A stretch of 29,574 nt of DNA from JBCCSZ01 sp039199225 (GTDB taxonomy: Bacteria > Bacteroidota > Bacteroidia > Chitinophagales > Saprospiraceae). Under the pieces are notes generated by a model, which did no database searches, was not told the DNA's origin, and saw nothing but the letters and a program-made list of their open reading frames with translations. Made by a program: the position numbers and the translations under genes. The stretch covers positions 1-29,574 of the forward strand of contig JBCCSZ010000057.1 of NCBI GenBank assembly GCA_039199225.1, written 5' to 3'. Positions 7,973 through 16,492 of the stretch are shown here, in pieces (the stretch's first letter is position 1; the number at the start of each line of letters is the position of its first letter).

Positions 7973-9187
7973 ATGGCAAACGAATGGAATATAGGCGAAA
8001 AGACTCGCAAGGGTATTCGAAAACAGGTAGAGCAAGCGGTATTGGTCGGCCTGGTACATCAGCACCAGACGGAGGAAATGGTGCAGGAATATCTGGATGA
8101 ATTGGAGTTCTTGGCCTTGACCGCTGGCGCCAAGACCAAAAAGCGCTACATCCAAAAACTGTCTCATCCCGACCCCCGAACTTTCATTGGCTCTGGCAAA
8201 ATCGACCAAATCCGTCAATACATCGAAGAAAATGAAGACATCGGGCTGGTAATCTTTGACGACGACCTCAGTGGCAAGCAGGTAAACATCATCGAGAGCA
8301 TCCTCAAGGTGAAAATTGTCGATCGAAGCAGCCTGATCTTAGACATCTTTGCCAGCCGGGCTCAAACGGCGCAGGCCAAGACGCAGGTCGAGTTGGCGCA
8401 GATGCAATACATGCTGCCCCGGCTGCGAGGGCTTTGGACCCACCTCGAACGGCAGCGAGGAGGTATTGGTATGAGAGGACCTGGGGAAAAAGAAATTGAA
8501 ACGGATAGACGTATTGTCCGTGATAAAATCAGTCTACTCAAAAAGAAATTGGAAAAGATAGAACAACAAAACCGGACTCGCCGAAAGAATCGGGGAGAAC
8601 TGATTCGGGTGGCCTTTGTAGGCTACACCAACGTGGGAAAGTCAACGCTGATGAATGTGTTGAGCAAGTCGGATGTCTTTGCAGAAAATAAACTCTTTGC
8701 AACTTTAGACACAACCGTACGTAAAGTGGTCTTTGACACAATGCCATTTTTGCTGTCCGATACGGTCGGGTTCATTCGCAAATTGCCGACGCATTTGATC
8801 GAAAGTTTTAAATCCACACTTGACGAAGTGCGGGAAAGCGACCTCCTTGTACATGTCGTTGATCTGGCCCATCCACAATTTGAAGACCACATCCAAACGG
8901 TCAATCAAACCTTAAAGGACCTAGAGGCACACAACAAACCTACTTTAATGCTGTTTAATAAAGTAGACCTGTACAGAGAACGCTATTTCGACGATTATTT
9001 GGATGAGGAGACCAAGGAAGAGATTATGAAGGACTTGAAGCAGCGCCTCAAACAGGAGTATGAATGGGACAATCTTTTTATCTCTGCTCTGAAAAGAGAA
9101 AATCTGGAATTAGTTAGAGATAAACTAAACGAAAAAGTTAAAGAATTGTATACCATAAGATACCCATATCAGGTTAAACATTGGTAA
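7973..9187 (+). CDS. hflX: GTPase HflX
   Basis: The 404-residue protein has the full HflX layout. The N-terminal subdomain contains the hallmark DRSSLILDIFASRAQTAQAK and LRGLWTHLERQRGGIGMRGPGEKEIETDRR phrases. A helical connector (LLKKKLEKIEQQNRTRRKN) follows, then the G domain. G1 is GYTNVGKST (about 217-225), G3 is DTVGF (about 263) and G4 is NKVD (about 327). HflX binds 50S subunits and splits stalled or hibernating ribosomes. Its usual partner hfq is not adjacent, which is normal in Bacteroidota. The ATG at 7973 precedes the conserved N-terminus. I see no clear promoter in the 84-base gap after envC. Confidence 0.95.
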   Translation: MANEWNIGEKTRKGIRKQVEQAVLVGLVHQHQTEEMVQEYLDELEFLALTAGAKTKKRYIQKLSHPDPRTFIGSGKIDQIRQYIEENEDIGLVIFDDDLSGKQVNIIESILKVKIVDRSSLILDIFASRAQTAQAKTQVELAQMQYMLPRLRGLWTHLERQRGGIGMRGPGEKEIETDRRIVRDKISLLKKKLEKIEQQNRTRRKNRGELIRVAFVGYTNVGKSTLMNVLSKSDVFAENKLFATLDTTVRKVVFDTMPFLLSDTVGFIRKLPTHLIESFKSTLDEVRESDLLVHVVDLAHPQFEDHIQTVNQTLKDLEAHNKPTLMLFNKVDLYRERYFDDYLDEETKEEIMKDLKQRLKQEYEWDNLFISALKRENLELVRDKLNEKVKELYTIRYPYQVKHW

Positions 9188-9298
9188 ATGCACTTTTAAC
9201 AGATTCATATATGGCCTAAAATTTCTAACTTGTCTGTATACTTGATTTGTCTCGGGGAAGAATGCATTGTACCAAAAACCAGCTAAAGAGAACTTACA

Positions 9299-10420
9299 AT
9301 GAACACCATCCTGGAAAAATACGCCCAACTGCTGATCCACTACTGCCTCGAAATTCAGGATGGCGATAAGTTATACGTCCGCTCCAGCACCCTTGCCGAG
9401 CCGCTCTTGAGAGAGGTCTACCGATATGGTGTTCGCGCAGGTGCGCATGTGGATGTTCAAATGGATTTTCGCGAAAAAGAACGCATTTATTACCAAGAAG
9501 CCGGCGAACAGCAATTGCAGCGGGTGGCACCTCTGTACAAGCTGGCCATGGAATCCTACGATGCCTACCTCTACATCCGCGCGCCCTTCAATCTCAGAGA
9601 AGGCCAGTCCATCGACCCCTCAAGGGTGAAAATACACAAAAAGGCAACTTCTGAACTTTCAAAACTATACTTCAAAAGAACGGCTACCCGCGATCTCAAG
9701 CGAAACCTCTGCCAATATCCAACGCTTGCTGCAGCACAAAATGCTGGCATGTCATTGGAGGAGTATGAGCAATTTGTCTTTGGTGCCTGCAAGCTGTACA
9801 GCGAAGACCCTATGCAGGAATGGCTGGCGGTGCGAAAGTTTCAACAGCAGATTGTCGATTTGCTGAACAATCGCGAGACGATTCGCTACGAGGGAGATGG
9901 CATTGATATCAGCTTTTCGACCAAAGGACGCACTTGGATCAACTCGGACGGACAGACCAATATGCCTTCCGGCGAAGTCTACACCTCGCCTGTTGAAGAT
10001 TCTGTCAATGGCGTCATCCGATTCAGCTACCCGGCGGTCTACATGGGGCATGAGGTGGAAGATGTCACCCTGTGGGTCAAGGATGGCTTTGTGGAAAAAT
10101 GGGAAGCCAAGCGCGGTCAGGACTTTTTGAATGAAATCTTCCAGATCAATGGAACCCGCCGCTTTGGAGAGGCGGCCATTGGGACGAATTACAGCATCCG
10201 ACAGTTTACTAAAAATATACTATTTGATGAAAAAATAGGTGGGACGGTGCATATGGCCATCGGCCAGTCTTATTTGCAAACAGGAGGGAAAAATCAATCT
10301 TCCATCCATTGGGATATGATTGCCAACATGATGGATGGCGGGACGATTTATGCCGATGATGAAAAGATTTATGAAAGTGGTCGATTTTTATTTGTAGAAA
10401 GCCCCCAAATGGTTTCTTAA
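9299..10420 (+). CDS. Aminopeptidase, M29 family (AmpS/PepS-like)
   Basis: The 373-residue length fits M29 (thermophilic) aminopeptidases, which remove N-terminal residues from peptides with two metal ions. The ligands are all visible: E226 (NMPSGEVYTSP), E291 (GEAAIGTN), H318 (GGTVHMAIGQSY), Y325, H337 and D339 (SSIHWDMI). The N-terminal Rossmann-like half (YRYGVRAGAHVDVQMDF) and the ATG at 9299 fit the family. There is no signal peptide, so it acts in the cytoplasm. It probably recycles peptides; substrate preference cannot be told. It stands 111 bases after hflX with no strong terminator between them. Confidence 0.92.
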   Translation: MNTILEKYAQLLIHYCLEIQDGDKLYVRSSTLAEPLLREVYRYGVRAGAHVDVQMDFREKERIYYQEAGEQQLQRVAPLYKLAMESYDAYLYIRAPFNLREGQSIDPSRVKIHKKATSELSKLYFKRTATRDLKRNLCQYPTLAAAQNAGMSLEEYEQFVFGACKLYSEDPMQEWLAVRKFQQQIVDLLNNRETIRYEGDGIDISFSTKGRTWINSDGQTNMPSGEVYTSPVEDSVNGVIRFSYPAVYMGHEVEDVTLWVKDGFVEKWEAKRGQDFLNEIFQINGTRRFGEAAIGTNYSIRQFTKNILFDEKIGGTVHMAIGQSYLQTGGKNQSSIHWDMIANMMDGGTIYADDEKIYESGRFLFVESPQMVS

Positions 10421-10477
10421 TCGGCCTAAAAGCAGTATAATGGGGGTTAAAACACTTATTTTATACTCAAGCCTGCT

Positions 10478-10485
10478 TATCTTTG
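10478..10485 (+). promoter_or_regulatory. -7 element (TATCTTTG) upstream of the 10568 gene
   Basis: An exact TAnnTTTG. No TTG lies 19-21 bases upstream, so the -33 element is weak. Transcription would begin near 10491 and give a leader of about 77 bases. It supports a GTG-started gene at 10568 as its own transcription unit. Confidence 0.5.
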
Positions 10486-10567
10486 TGGAAAGTATGCCTG
10501 AAAAACATTATATTTTCAATATTAATTTAAGCAAGACTAATTTTTTCACCTTATACTTAACAACATC

Positions 10568-11299
10568 GTGGATAACATTGCATTCTTAGAACTCAAGTAC
10601 GGCAATATTTATGGTGGCTACCCGAACTATTATGCCATCAGCGAAATTGCTTGGCTTGTATTTGAACCCCAAACAAACAAAATATTTCTCGAAAGTATGA
10701 GCAACTCCGTTGATGTAGACATCGTCAACGTTTACTCTAGAGTCGATGAGTTAGGAAACACCGTCGAAAAGGTGCGCGAAGTAATGAACCTCCGAACTCG
10801 TAGAACCAGACCCTTTGATGAAAATTTTCAACTAGGTGAAAGAGACCTCGATTTTGCTTTCCGAAAACTACGCCCCTCTCGCATGCACATCAAGCGCTTT
10901 TTGATGAATCGCTGCGTTCGCAAGTACAGAACTAGAACCATCGTTACTTTTGACGGCCGCCGTGATGTGTTTTTATGCCAGAAAGCTGGAATCAATTTTG
11001 ATCGCTACAACATCGTAGATTTGCAAAAAGACATTACAAAAGAGACCAATTATCTCTTTTCAATGAATAAGCTGTCTAAGATCATCAACTTCAGCGCCAG
11101 CACCCACCTGCGTTCGAACAATCTCGAATATTGGTTGCACCCGATCGCTGCACAACAGATCATTCCGAAGTCTGCTGCATTCGATGCCGCACGCCTGTTG
11201 ATGGTCCACCAGGAATACCGCGAAAGTCACGACGACTTTTTGATGAAAGCTGCCTTATTGCTCAACAAAATTGAAATGGCGAAAAAGGTATCTGGCTAA
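10568..11299 (+). CDS. Unrecognised protein, possible degenerate DEDD exonuclease fold
   Basis: 243 residues from a GTG start; no ATG lies upstream before the stop at 10538. I do not recognise the family. The order of segments recalls DEDD 3'-5' exonucleases. A first strand and turn, AFLELKYGNIYGGYPNYYAISEIAWLVFEP, sits where DxETTG...IxEIAxV would be. A central segment, VTFDGRRDVFLCQKAGINFDRYNIVDLQ, resembles the exo II region (D133, D151). NKLSKIINF is followed by IIPKSAAFDAARLLMVHQEY, resembling exo III (D206). The first acidic pair is not DxE (residues read L7 E8 L9) and the exo III histidine is absent, so activity is doubtful. There is no signal peptide or membrane segment. It could be a nucleic-acid-binding pseudo-nuclease; this is inference. 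Confidence 0.75.
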   Translation: MDNIAFLELKYGNIYGGYPNYYAISEIAWLVFEPQTNKIFLESMSNSVDVDIVNVYSRVDELGNTVEKVREVMNLRTRRTRPFDENFQLGERDLDFAFRKLRPSRMHIKRFLMNRCVRKYRTRTIVTFDGRRDVFLCQKAGINFDRYNIVDLQKDITKETNYLFSMNKLSKIINFSASTHLRSNNLEYWLHPIAAQQIIPKSAAFDAARLLMVHQEYRESHDDFLMKAALLLNKIEMAKKVSG

Positions 11300-11325
11300 A
11301 AGTCAGCATCCTAGGTATCTCATAT

Positions 11326-11365
11326 GCAAAACGCCTGCTTCCTTCCAAAGGAGCAGGCGTTTTGC
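11326..11365. terminator. Bidirectional terminator between convergent genes
   Basis: Positions 11326-11339 and 11352-11365 form a perfect 14-bp stem whose arms end in a T-rich run on either strand (GTTTTGCTTTTG on plus, GTTTTGCATATG on minus). The loop can add a small CCTT/AAGG stem. It sits between the convergent stops at 11299 and 11390 and can serve both transcripts. Confidence 0.85.
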
Positions 11366-11389
11366 TTTTGCGCTCGACCGAGTGCCTGG

Positions 11390-12946
11390 TCAAAGCAGCT
11401 TCTGAAGCAAAGATTTCATATCGACCCGTTCGGAAATGATTCGGTCCAATTGGTCGATCGGCACCCGCTCCTGGGCTACGCTGTCTCTTTCGCGCAAAGT
11501 AACGGTGTTGTCTTCCAGCGTATCGAAGTCTACCGTCACACAAAAGGGCGTACCAATAGCATCCTGCCGGCGGTAGAGCTTACCGATGGCTCCCGTATCG
11601 TCATACTGGGTTTCAAAGGACAGGCGGAGCGTTTTGAATATATCCTTAGCAATTTTAACGATGCCCTCGTGGTTGCGCTTCAAAGGCAAAACAGCACACT
11701 TGATCGGCGCCAAAGCAGGCGGCAATTTGAGGACTTCTCGCATTTTATTTGGATCGTCCTGTCCAGGAACGACTTCCTCGGTATAAGCCTGGCTGACCAT
11801 TGATAAGAACATCCGGTCGCAACCGATAGAGGTTTCCACGACAAACGGAACGTAGTTTTTATTCAAGCTAGGATCAAAGTATTGAATTTTTCGGCCTGAA
11901 AGCTCTTGATGGCTACTCAAGTCAAAATCGGTGCGGGAGTGAATCCCTTCCAACTCTTTGAATCCAAATGGAAACTTGAATTGAATGTCCACTGCTGCAT
12001 CGGCATAGTGCGCTAGGTTGTCGTGGTCGTGAAAGCGCAACATATCCTCTGGTGTGCCAAGGGATCGGTGCCACTTGAGGCGGTGCTGCTTCCAGTAGTC
12101 GTACCATTCCATTTGCGTTCCCGGAGCGATGAAAAATTGCATTTCCATCTGCTCGAATTCGCGCATCCGGAAGATGAATTGACGAGCAACAATCTCGTTT
12201 CTGAAGGCTTTTCCAATCTGAGCAATACCAAAGGGTAATTTTTGGCGGGTCGTCTTTTGGACATTCAGAAAGTTGACGAATATACCCTGAGCCGTCTCTG
12301 GCCGCAAATACAGCTTACCTTCTTCCCCAGCGATATTTCCCAACTGGGTAGAAAACATCAGATTGAATTGGCGAACATCCGTCCAGTTTTTGGAGCCGCT
12401 GACTTCACAGGCAATACCCAATTCCTCAATGAGTGCTTTCAGCGCTGGCATATCGTTATCGGTCATAGCATCTGCCAGTCGTTTGGCGATACCAGCCTTT
12501 TTTTCTTCGTTTTGAACAACTCTCGGATTGGTTTGGCGAAACATGGCTTCATCAAAGGAATCACCAAAACGCTTCGCGGCTTTTTTGACTTCCTTGTCGA
12601 TCTTGGCATCGATCTTAGCAATGTAATCCTCCACCAGCACATCGGCCCGGTAGCGTTTGTTGCTGTCTTTATTGTCGATCAGCGGGTCATTGAAAGCGTC
12701 TACGTGGCCGGAAGCTTTCCAGGTCTTGGGGTCCATAAAGATGGCCGCATCAATTCCGACAATGTTGTCGTGCATTTGAACCATCGCCTTCCACCAGTAT
12801 TTCTTGATGTTATTCTTCAACTCTACGCCATAAGGACCATAGTCATAGACAGCGCCGAGGCCGTCATAAATATCGCTGGACTGAAAGACATAGCCGTATT
12901 CCTTGCAATGGGAAACCAGTTTTTTGAATGTATCTTCTTGTGCCAT
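11390..12946 (-). CDS. glyS: Glycine--tRNA ligase (single-chain type)
   Basis: The ATG at 12946 gives 518 residues starting MAQEDTFKKLVSHCKEYGYVFQSSDIYDGLGAVYDYGPYG, the standard N-terminus of the dimeric class II GlyRS. An in-frame start at 13015 would add 23 unlikely residues. Class II motifs are present: RPETAQ at 215-220, motif 2 AFRNEI at 247-252, REFEQME at 262-268 and motif 3 ETSIGCDR at 371-378. An anticodon-binding domain occupies roughly residues 405-518 (APIKCAVLPLKRN). An insertion rich in Lys and Asp (about 110-175) follows the first strand block. The enzyme charges tRNA-Gly. It lies 108 bases behind prfC on the same strand; both serve translation and may share a message. It ends at the bidirectional hairpin at 11326-11365. 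Confidence 0.96.
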   Translation of the reverse strand: MAQEDTFKKLVSHCKEYGYVFQSSDIYDGLGAVYDYGPYGVELKNNIKKYWWKAMVQMHDNIVGIDAAIFMDPKTWKASGHVDAFNDPLIDNKDSNKRYRADVLVEDYIAKIDAKIDKEVKKAAKRFGDSFDEAMFRQTNPRVVQNEEKKAGIAKRLADAMTDNDMPALKALIEELGIACEVSGSKNWTDVRQFNLMFSTQLGNIAGEEGKLYLRPETAQGIFVNFLNVQKTTRQKLPFGIAQIGKAFRNEIVARQFIFRMREFEQMEMQFFIAPGTQMEWYDYWKQHRLKWHRSLGTPEDMLRFHDHDNLAHYADAAVDIQFKFPFGFKELEGIHSRTDFDLSSHQELSGRKIQYFDPSLNKNYVPFVVETSIGCDRMFLSMVSQAYTEEVVPGQDDPNKMREVLKLPPALAPIKCAVLPLKRNHEGIVKIAKDIFKTLRLSFETQYDDTGAIGKLYRRQDAIGTPFCVTVDFDTLEDNTVTLRERDSVAQERVPIDQLDRIISERVDMKSLLQKLL

Positions 12947-13054
12947 TTCCGTTCTATTTTGAAATAATTTTTTGTTCGTAGAAAAGACTGAACTAAGCGG
13001 AGTCAACTCCTGCAAATCTGTCGAGCTGCTTATACGTTTCGGACGGTTGAATGT

Positions 13055-14635
13055 TTAAAACTCACTGGTAAAATGAAAATCAATCTCGGGAAAGTTTTCC
13101 TGCGCCATCTTCAATTGCCAGGCAGATTCTGCCAAAAAAACGAGCTTGCCGTCCTTGTCTTTGGCCATATCCCTGGCCCGCTTCTTCTCAAATTCGCGCA
13201 ATTTATCTGCGTTCTCCGAACTGACCCAGCAGGCTTTGTGTAAATTGACATGTTCATACTCACAAGAAGCACCATATTCATGCTTCAGCCGATATTGCAA
13301 CACATCGAACTGCAGAGAACCAACCGTGCCGACAATCTTCCGGCCGTTCTGCTCCTTGACAAACAACTGGGCAACCCCTTCATCCATCAGTTGTAGCAAG
13401 CCCTTGGCAAGTTGCTTGGCTTTCAACGGATCGGTATTATTGACAAAGCGAAACAATTCCGGTGAAAAACTCGGTATGCCCTTGAAATGAAGCTTTTCCC
13501 CTTCCGTAACAGAATCGCCAATTTTAAAATTCCCCGAATCGTACAAACCGACGATGTCGCCTGGATAAGCCTGCTCGACAATCGACTTTTTAGAAGCCAT
13601 GAAGGCCGTGGGGTTGGAAAACTTCATTTTCCGGTTTTGGCGTACGTGCAGGTAGTTGGTATTTCTTTCGAAAGTGCCGGAGCAAATGCGCAAAAAGGCA
13701 ATTCGGTCGCGGTGCTTTGGGTCCATGTTGGCATGAATCTTAAAAACAAAGCCTGAAAATTTGGACTCTTCTGGCGTCACCTGCCTTTCCTCTGTAATCC
13801 GGGGCAAAGGAGTAGGGGCTATTTCAATAAAGCAATCCAATAGTTCTTTCACCCCAAAGTTGTTGATGGCACTGCCAAAGAAAACAGGTGAGAGTTGCCC
13901 TGCGAGATAAGCCTCTTCGTCCATCTTGGGGTACACCTCTCGAATCATAGTGGTCTCTTCGCGCAACTCTTCCGCCGCTCTCTCGCCGATGTATTCATCC
14001 AGCTGTGGATTGTCTAGGTCCGTAAACTCAATGGTATCTTCTGCTGTCTGTTTGCCATGTGCGCTGAACAGGTTGAGTTTTTGCTCATACATGTTGTATA
14101 CGCCCTGGAAGAGTTGCCCCATGCCGATCGGCCAGCTCAACGGAGTGACCGTCAGACCGAGCTTTTGCTCGATTTCATCCAATAGATCGAATCCATCCTT
14201 TCCCTCGCGGTCCAGCTTGTTGATGAAAACAATGATGGGCGTATTGCGCATTCGACAAACCTTGACCAGCTTTTCGGTCTGGGTTTCTACCCCTTTGGCC
14301 ACATCGATGACGACGATGACGCTGTCTACAGCTGTTAGCGTCCGATAGGTATCTTCTGCAAAATCTTGGTGACCAGGCGTATCCAGGATATTGATCTTGC
14401 GATCTTTGTAGATGAAGGCCATAACAGAAGTGGCCACAGAGATACCCCTCTGCCGCTCGATTTCCATAAAGTCGGAGGTAGCGCTGCGTTTGATCTTATT
14501 TGACTTGACGGCACCGGCCGACTGAATCGCGCCACCAAACAACAGCAGCTTTTCGGTGAGCGTGGTCTTTCCCGCATCCGGGTGGCTGATGATCCCAAAA
14601 GTCCGCCTTTTCGATAATTCTTCCTGAAAACTCAT
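13055..14635 (-). CDS. prfC: Peptide chain release factor 3
   Basis: The ATG at 14635 gives 526 residues, close to the 529 of E. coli RF3; an in-frame start at 14686 would run through the promoter. RF3 is the GTPase that frees RF1 and RF2 from the ribosome after termination. G1 is SHPDAGKTT (17-25), the switch I region contains RSATSDFMEIERQRGISV, G3 is DTPGHQDF and G4 is NKLDREG. The C-terminal part contains VGTVGSLQFDVLQYRLKHEY, characteristic of RF3 rather than EF-G. glyS follows on the same strand. A consensus promoter lies 20-50 bases upstream of the start. Confidence 0.96.
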   Translation of the reverse strand: MSFQEELSKRRTFGIISHPDAGKTTLTEKLLLFGGAIQSAGAVKSNKIKRSATSDFMEIERQRGISVATSVMAFIYKDRKINILDTPGHQDFAEDTYRTLTAVDSVIVVIDVAKGVETQTEKLVKVCRMRNTPIIVFINKLDREGKDGFDLLDEIEQKLGLTVTPLSWPIGMGQLFQGVYNMYEQKLNLFSAHGKQTAEDTIEFTDLDNPQLDEYIGERAAEELREETTMIREVYPKMDEEAYLAGQLSPVFFGSAINNFGVKELLDCFIEIAPTPLPRITEERQVTPEESKFSGFVFKIHANMDPKHRDRIAFLRICSGTFERNTNYLHVRQNRKMKFSNPTAFMASKKSIVEQAYPGDIVGLYDSGNFKIGDSVTEGEKLHFKGIPSFSPELFRFVNNTDPLKAKQLAKGLLQLMDEGVAQLFVKEQNGRKIVGTVGSLQFDVLQYRLKHEYGASCEYEHVNLHKACWVSSENADKLREFEKKRARDMAKDKDGKLVFLAESAWQLKMAQENFPEIDFHFTSEF

Positions 14636-14655
14636 TTTGCATTGGAATTTGGCTG

Positions 14656-14686
14656 CAAATGTAAGGATAAATGAAGTAGTGGACAA
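14656..14686 (-). promoter_or_regulatory. Bacteroidota-type promoter for prfC
   Basis: On the minus strand TTG (14684-14686) is followed after exactly 20 bases by TACATTTG (14656-14663). Transcription would start near 14649, leaving a leader of about 14 bases. It is back to back with the rplY promoter. Confidence 0.75.
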
Positions 14687-14738
14687 GCTCCGTGTAGATG
14701 GTGGTATCGGTTGATAACGAACTATTTAAATTCAGAAA

Positions 14739-14772
14739 TTTGTGCAATTTCAGTAAAAAATCACTATCTTTG
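14739..14772 (+). promoter_or_regulatory. Bacteroidota-type promoter for rplY
   Basis: TTTG at 14739-14742 is followed after 22 bases by TATCTTTG at 14765-14772. The start near 14779 gives a leader of about 100 bases that contains the hairpins at 14791-14833. Confidence 0.68.
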
Positions 14773-14790
14773 CGTGCCTTTTTGATAAAG

Positions 14791-14833
14791 GTATGGGTGA
14801 TAAGAAAAACCATACAGAGGTTTTCCATTCACC
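14791..14833 (+). promoter_or_regulatory. Candidate structured leader of rplY with alternative hairpins
   Basis: Two mutually exclusive folds are visible in the 5' leader. Fold A pairs GTATGG (14791-14796) with CCATAC (14810-14815). Fold B pairs AAAACC (14806-14811) with GGTTTT (14819-14824), enclosed by GGTGA (14796-14800) with TCACC (14829-14833). Ribosomal-protein messages often carry regulatory leaders, but none of this exact form is known to me. It may be chance. Confidence 0.3.
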
Positions 14834-14882
14834 AATTTAGCTGAATTACAGATCATTTATAGTCATTAAAAGTTCATAAATC

Positions 14883-15470
14883 ATGGAATCTGTTGCTATC
14901 ACTGGTGCAGTTCGCCAAGAATTGGGAAAGAAAAGTTCAAAGGCCGTCCGCCGCAATCAGCACGTGCCTTGTGTAATATACGGAGGAGAAAAAGTTCTTC
15001 ACTTCTCAGCGCACAAAAATGATTTTAAGACACTCATTTACACGCCTGACTTCAAGATTGCAAAGATTTCAGTAGATGACGGCAACTTCGATTGTATTGT
15101 CAAAGACATTCAGTTTCATCCATTAACAGACGAAATAGAACACATCGATTTCGTTCAACTGGTACCTGAAAAGAAAATCAAGCTGGAAATTCCAGTTCGC
15201 TTTAAAGGACAAGCTCCTGGTGTGAAGGAAGGTGGAAAGATGGTCCAGAAAATGCGCCGCGTAAAAGTCAAAACAACCTTGGAGTCTCTTGTAGATAGTT
15301 TGTATGTAGATGTTTCTGGTATGGGACTTGGCCAGTCTGTTCGAGTACGCGACATCGAAGTGTCGGGTGATATGGAAATTATGAGTTCAATGGGTACTCC
15401 TGTTGCAAGTATCGAAATTCCAAGAGCACTGCGTAGTGCAGAGGCCGCTAAGGCAGCAGAAGAAAATTAA
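14883..15470 (+). CDS. rplY: 50S ribosomal protein L25 / general stress protein Ctc
   Basis: The 195-residue protein is the long (CTC/TL5) form of L25, which binds 5S rRNA. The N-terminal beta-barrel, about residues 1-92, contains GAVRQELGKKSSKAVRRNQHVPCVIYG and the typical VKDIQFHPLTDEIEHIDF. The C-terminal domain, about 95-185, contains IPVRFKGQAPGVKEGGKMVQ and ends at EIPRALRSAEAAKAAEEN, an Ala/Glu-rich tail. The ATG at 14883 precedes the conserved start. It has a consensus promoter, a possibly structured leader and a small terminator after the stop. It is divergent from prfC and glyS, so this segment is a translation neighbourhood. Confidence 0.95.
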   Translation: MESVAITGAVRQELGKKSSKAVRRNQHVPCVIYGGEKVLHFSAHKNDFKTLIYTPDFKIAKISVDDGNFDCIVKDIQFHPLTDEIEHIDFVQLVPEKKIKLEIPVRFKGQAPGVKEGGKMVQKMRRVKVKTTLESLVDSLYVDVSGMGLGQSVRVRDIEVSGDMEIMSSMGTPVASIEIPRALRSAEAAKAAEEN

Positions 15471-15485
15471 ATTTGAGTGGTTCGG

Positions 15486-15505
15486 AGGCTATTCACAGCC
15501 TTTTT
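15486..15505 (+). terminator. Short terminator after rplY
   Basis: AGGCT (15486-15490) pairs with AGCCT (15497-15501) around a 6-base loop and runs straight into TTTTT. It starts 16 bases after the rplY stop. Confidence 0.55.
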
Positions 15506-15529
15506 ACAAATACCTCAATTAATATCCTG

Positions 15530-15563
15530 AAGAGAGATGTGCGTATGATGCATCTCTCTTTTG
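15530..15563 (+). terminator. Second hairpin between rplY and the nitrilase gene
   Basis: AAGAGAGATG (15530-15539) pairs perfectly with CATCTCTCTT (15551-15560) around an 11-base loop, then TT. It ends 20 bases before the next ATG. It is either a back-up rplY terminator or a leader structure of the following gene. Confidence 0.5.
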
Positions 15564-15582
15564 GTATTTTAAACCCAAGCCT

Positions 15583-16344
15583 ATGCCAAAAGACCTTCGC
15601 ATCAGTATTGTGCAATCTATCTTACATTGGGAGCAAGTTGATACCAATCTGGAGATGTTTGATGCCAAACTGGCTCCGCTAAAAGGCCAGACCGACCTGA
15701 TTGTTTTGCCAGAAATGTTTACCACGGGTTTTAGCATGAAGGCAGAAGTACTGGCTGAGTCTATGGACGGCCCGACTGTGCATTGGATGAGGGCGAAAGC
15801 CAAGGCATTGGATACAGCCGTGACAGGTAGCCTCATCATCCAGGAGAACGGCCGTTACTACAATCGCTTAATCTGGGTGGAGGCGGATGGTCGAATGGCG
15901 ACCTACGATAAGCGACATCTCTTTACCCTGGCTGGGGAGCATCAATACTATACGGCAGGCCAAGAGCGACTGGTCGTCGATTATAAAGGATGGAAAATCT
16001 GTCCTTTGGTTTGTTATGATCTACGGTTTCCTGTTTGGAGCCGCAATACGGTGGACTACGATTTGCTGATCTATGTGGCCAATTTCCCTGCTCGACGATC
16101 TTTAGCTTGGAAAAGCCTGCTGCAAGCCAGAGCCATCGAAAACCTCGCCTATACCATCGGTGTAAACCGAGTTGGGAGTGATGAAAATGGTATTTACTAC
16201 TCCGGCGATACCTCCCTGATCGATTACGAAGGCAATATTTGCTACCAAAAGGCAGATGAAGAGGCTGTGTATAGTCTGAATCTCTCCTACGAAGCCCAGC
16301 AAAGCTTCCGCCAACGCTACAACTTCCTGGCAGATCGTGACTGA
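15583..16344 (+). CDS. Nitrilase-family omega-amidase (YafV/Nit2-like)
   Basis: The 253-residue carbon-nitrogen hydrolase has the complete catalytic set: E44 (LPEMFTTGF), K110 (YDKRHLF) and C144 (VCYDLRFPVW). The LPEMFTTGFS and CYDLRFPVWSRN phrases are those of YafV-type omega-amidases. These hydrolyse alpha-ketoglutaramate or alpha-ketosuccinamate and so clear the by-products of glutamine and asparagine transamination. There is no signal peptide, so it is cytoplasmic. The ATG at 15583 gives the usual N-terminus (LRISIVQSILHWEQVDTNL). It appears monocistronic, between hairpins at 15530-15560 and 16450-16478. Confidence 0.9.
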   Translation: MPKDLRISIVQSILHWEQVDTNLEMFDAKLAPLKGQTDLIVLPEMFTTGFSMKAEVLAESMDGPTVHWMRAKAKALDTAVTGSLIIQENGRYYNRLIWVEADGRMATYDKRHLFTLAGEHQYYTAGQERLVVDYKGWKICPLVCYDLRFPVWSRNTVDYDLLIYVANFPARRSLAWKSLLQARAIENLAYTIGVNRVGSDENGIYYSGDTSLIDYEGNICYQKADEEAVYSLNLSYEAQQSFRQRYNFLADRD

Positions 16345-16449
16345 TTTCCCGTTCGTTCAAATATTTGGATGGAGTGAAACGTTATTTCTCTGCTATCGTA
16401 AATAGAAGAGGTTGACTGTCAGAGAAAAACATATAAGGGCAAATAAAAA

Positions 16450-16478
16450 AGCGATTCGATTGTGCTGATCGAATCGCT
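16450..16478. repeat. 11-bp inverted repeat upstream of the NlpC gene
   Basis: Positions 16450-16460 and 16468-16478 are perfect inverted copies around a 7-base loop. On the plus strand no T-run follows, so it is a poor terminator for the nitrilase gene. On the minus strand it runs into six Ts. The right arm lies where a -33 box would be for the TATTTTTG at 16493-16500, so it could instead be an operator or block antisense transcription. Confidence 0.6.
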
Positions 16479-16492
16479 CCAAACTCGTCGTT

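Noticed and set aside
12242..12967. 241-codon open frame on the plus strand
   Set aside because: It lies entirely opposite the glycyl-tRNA synthetase gene, which carries all class II motifs.
12975..13030. A separate promoter for glyS (minus-strand CAGATTTG)
   Set aside because: The box has a C in place of the first T and no TTG at the expected distance, so I could not support it.
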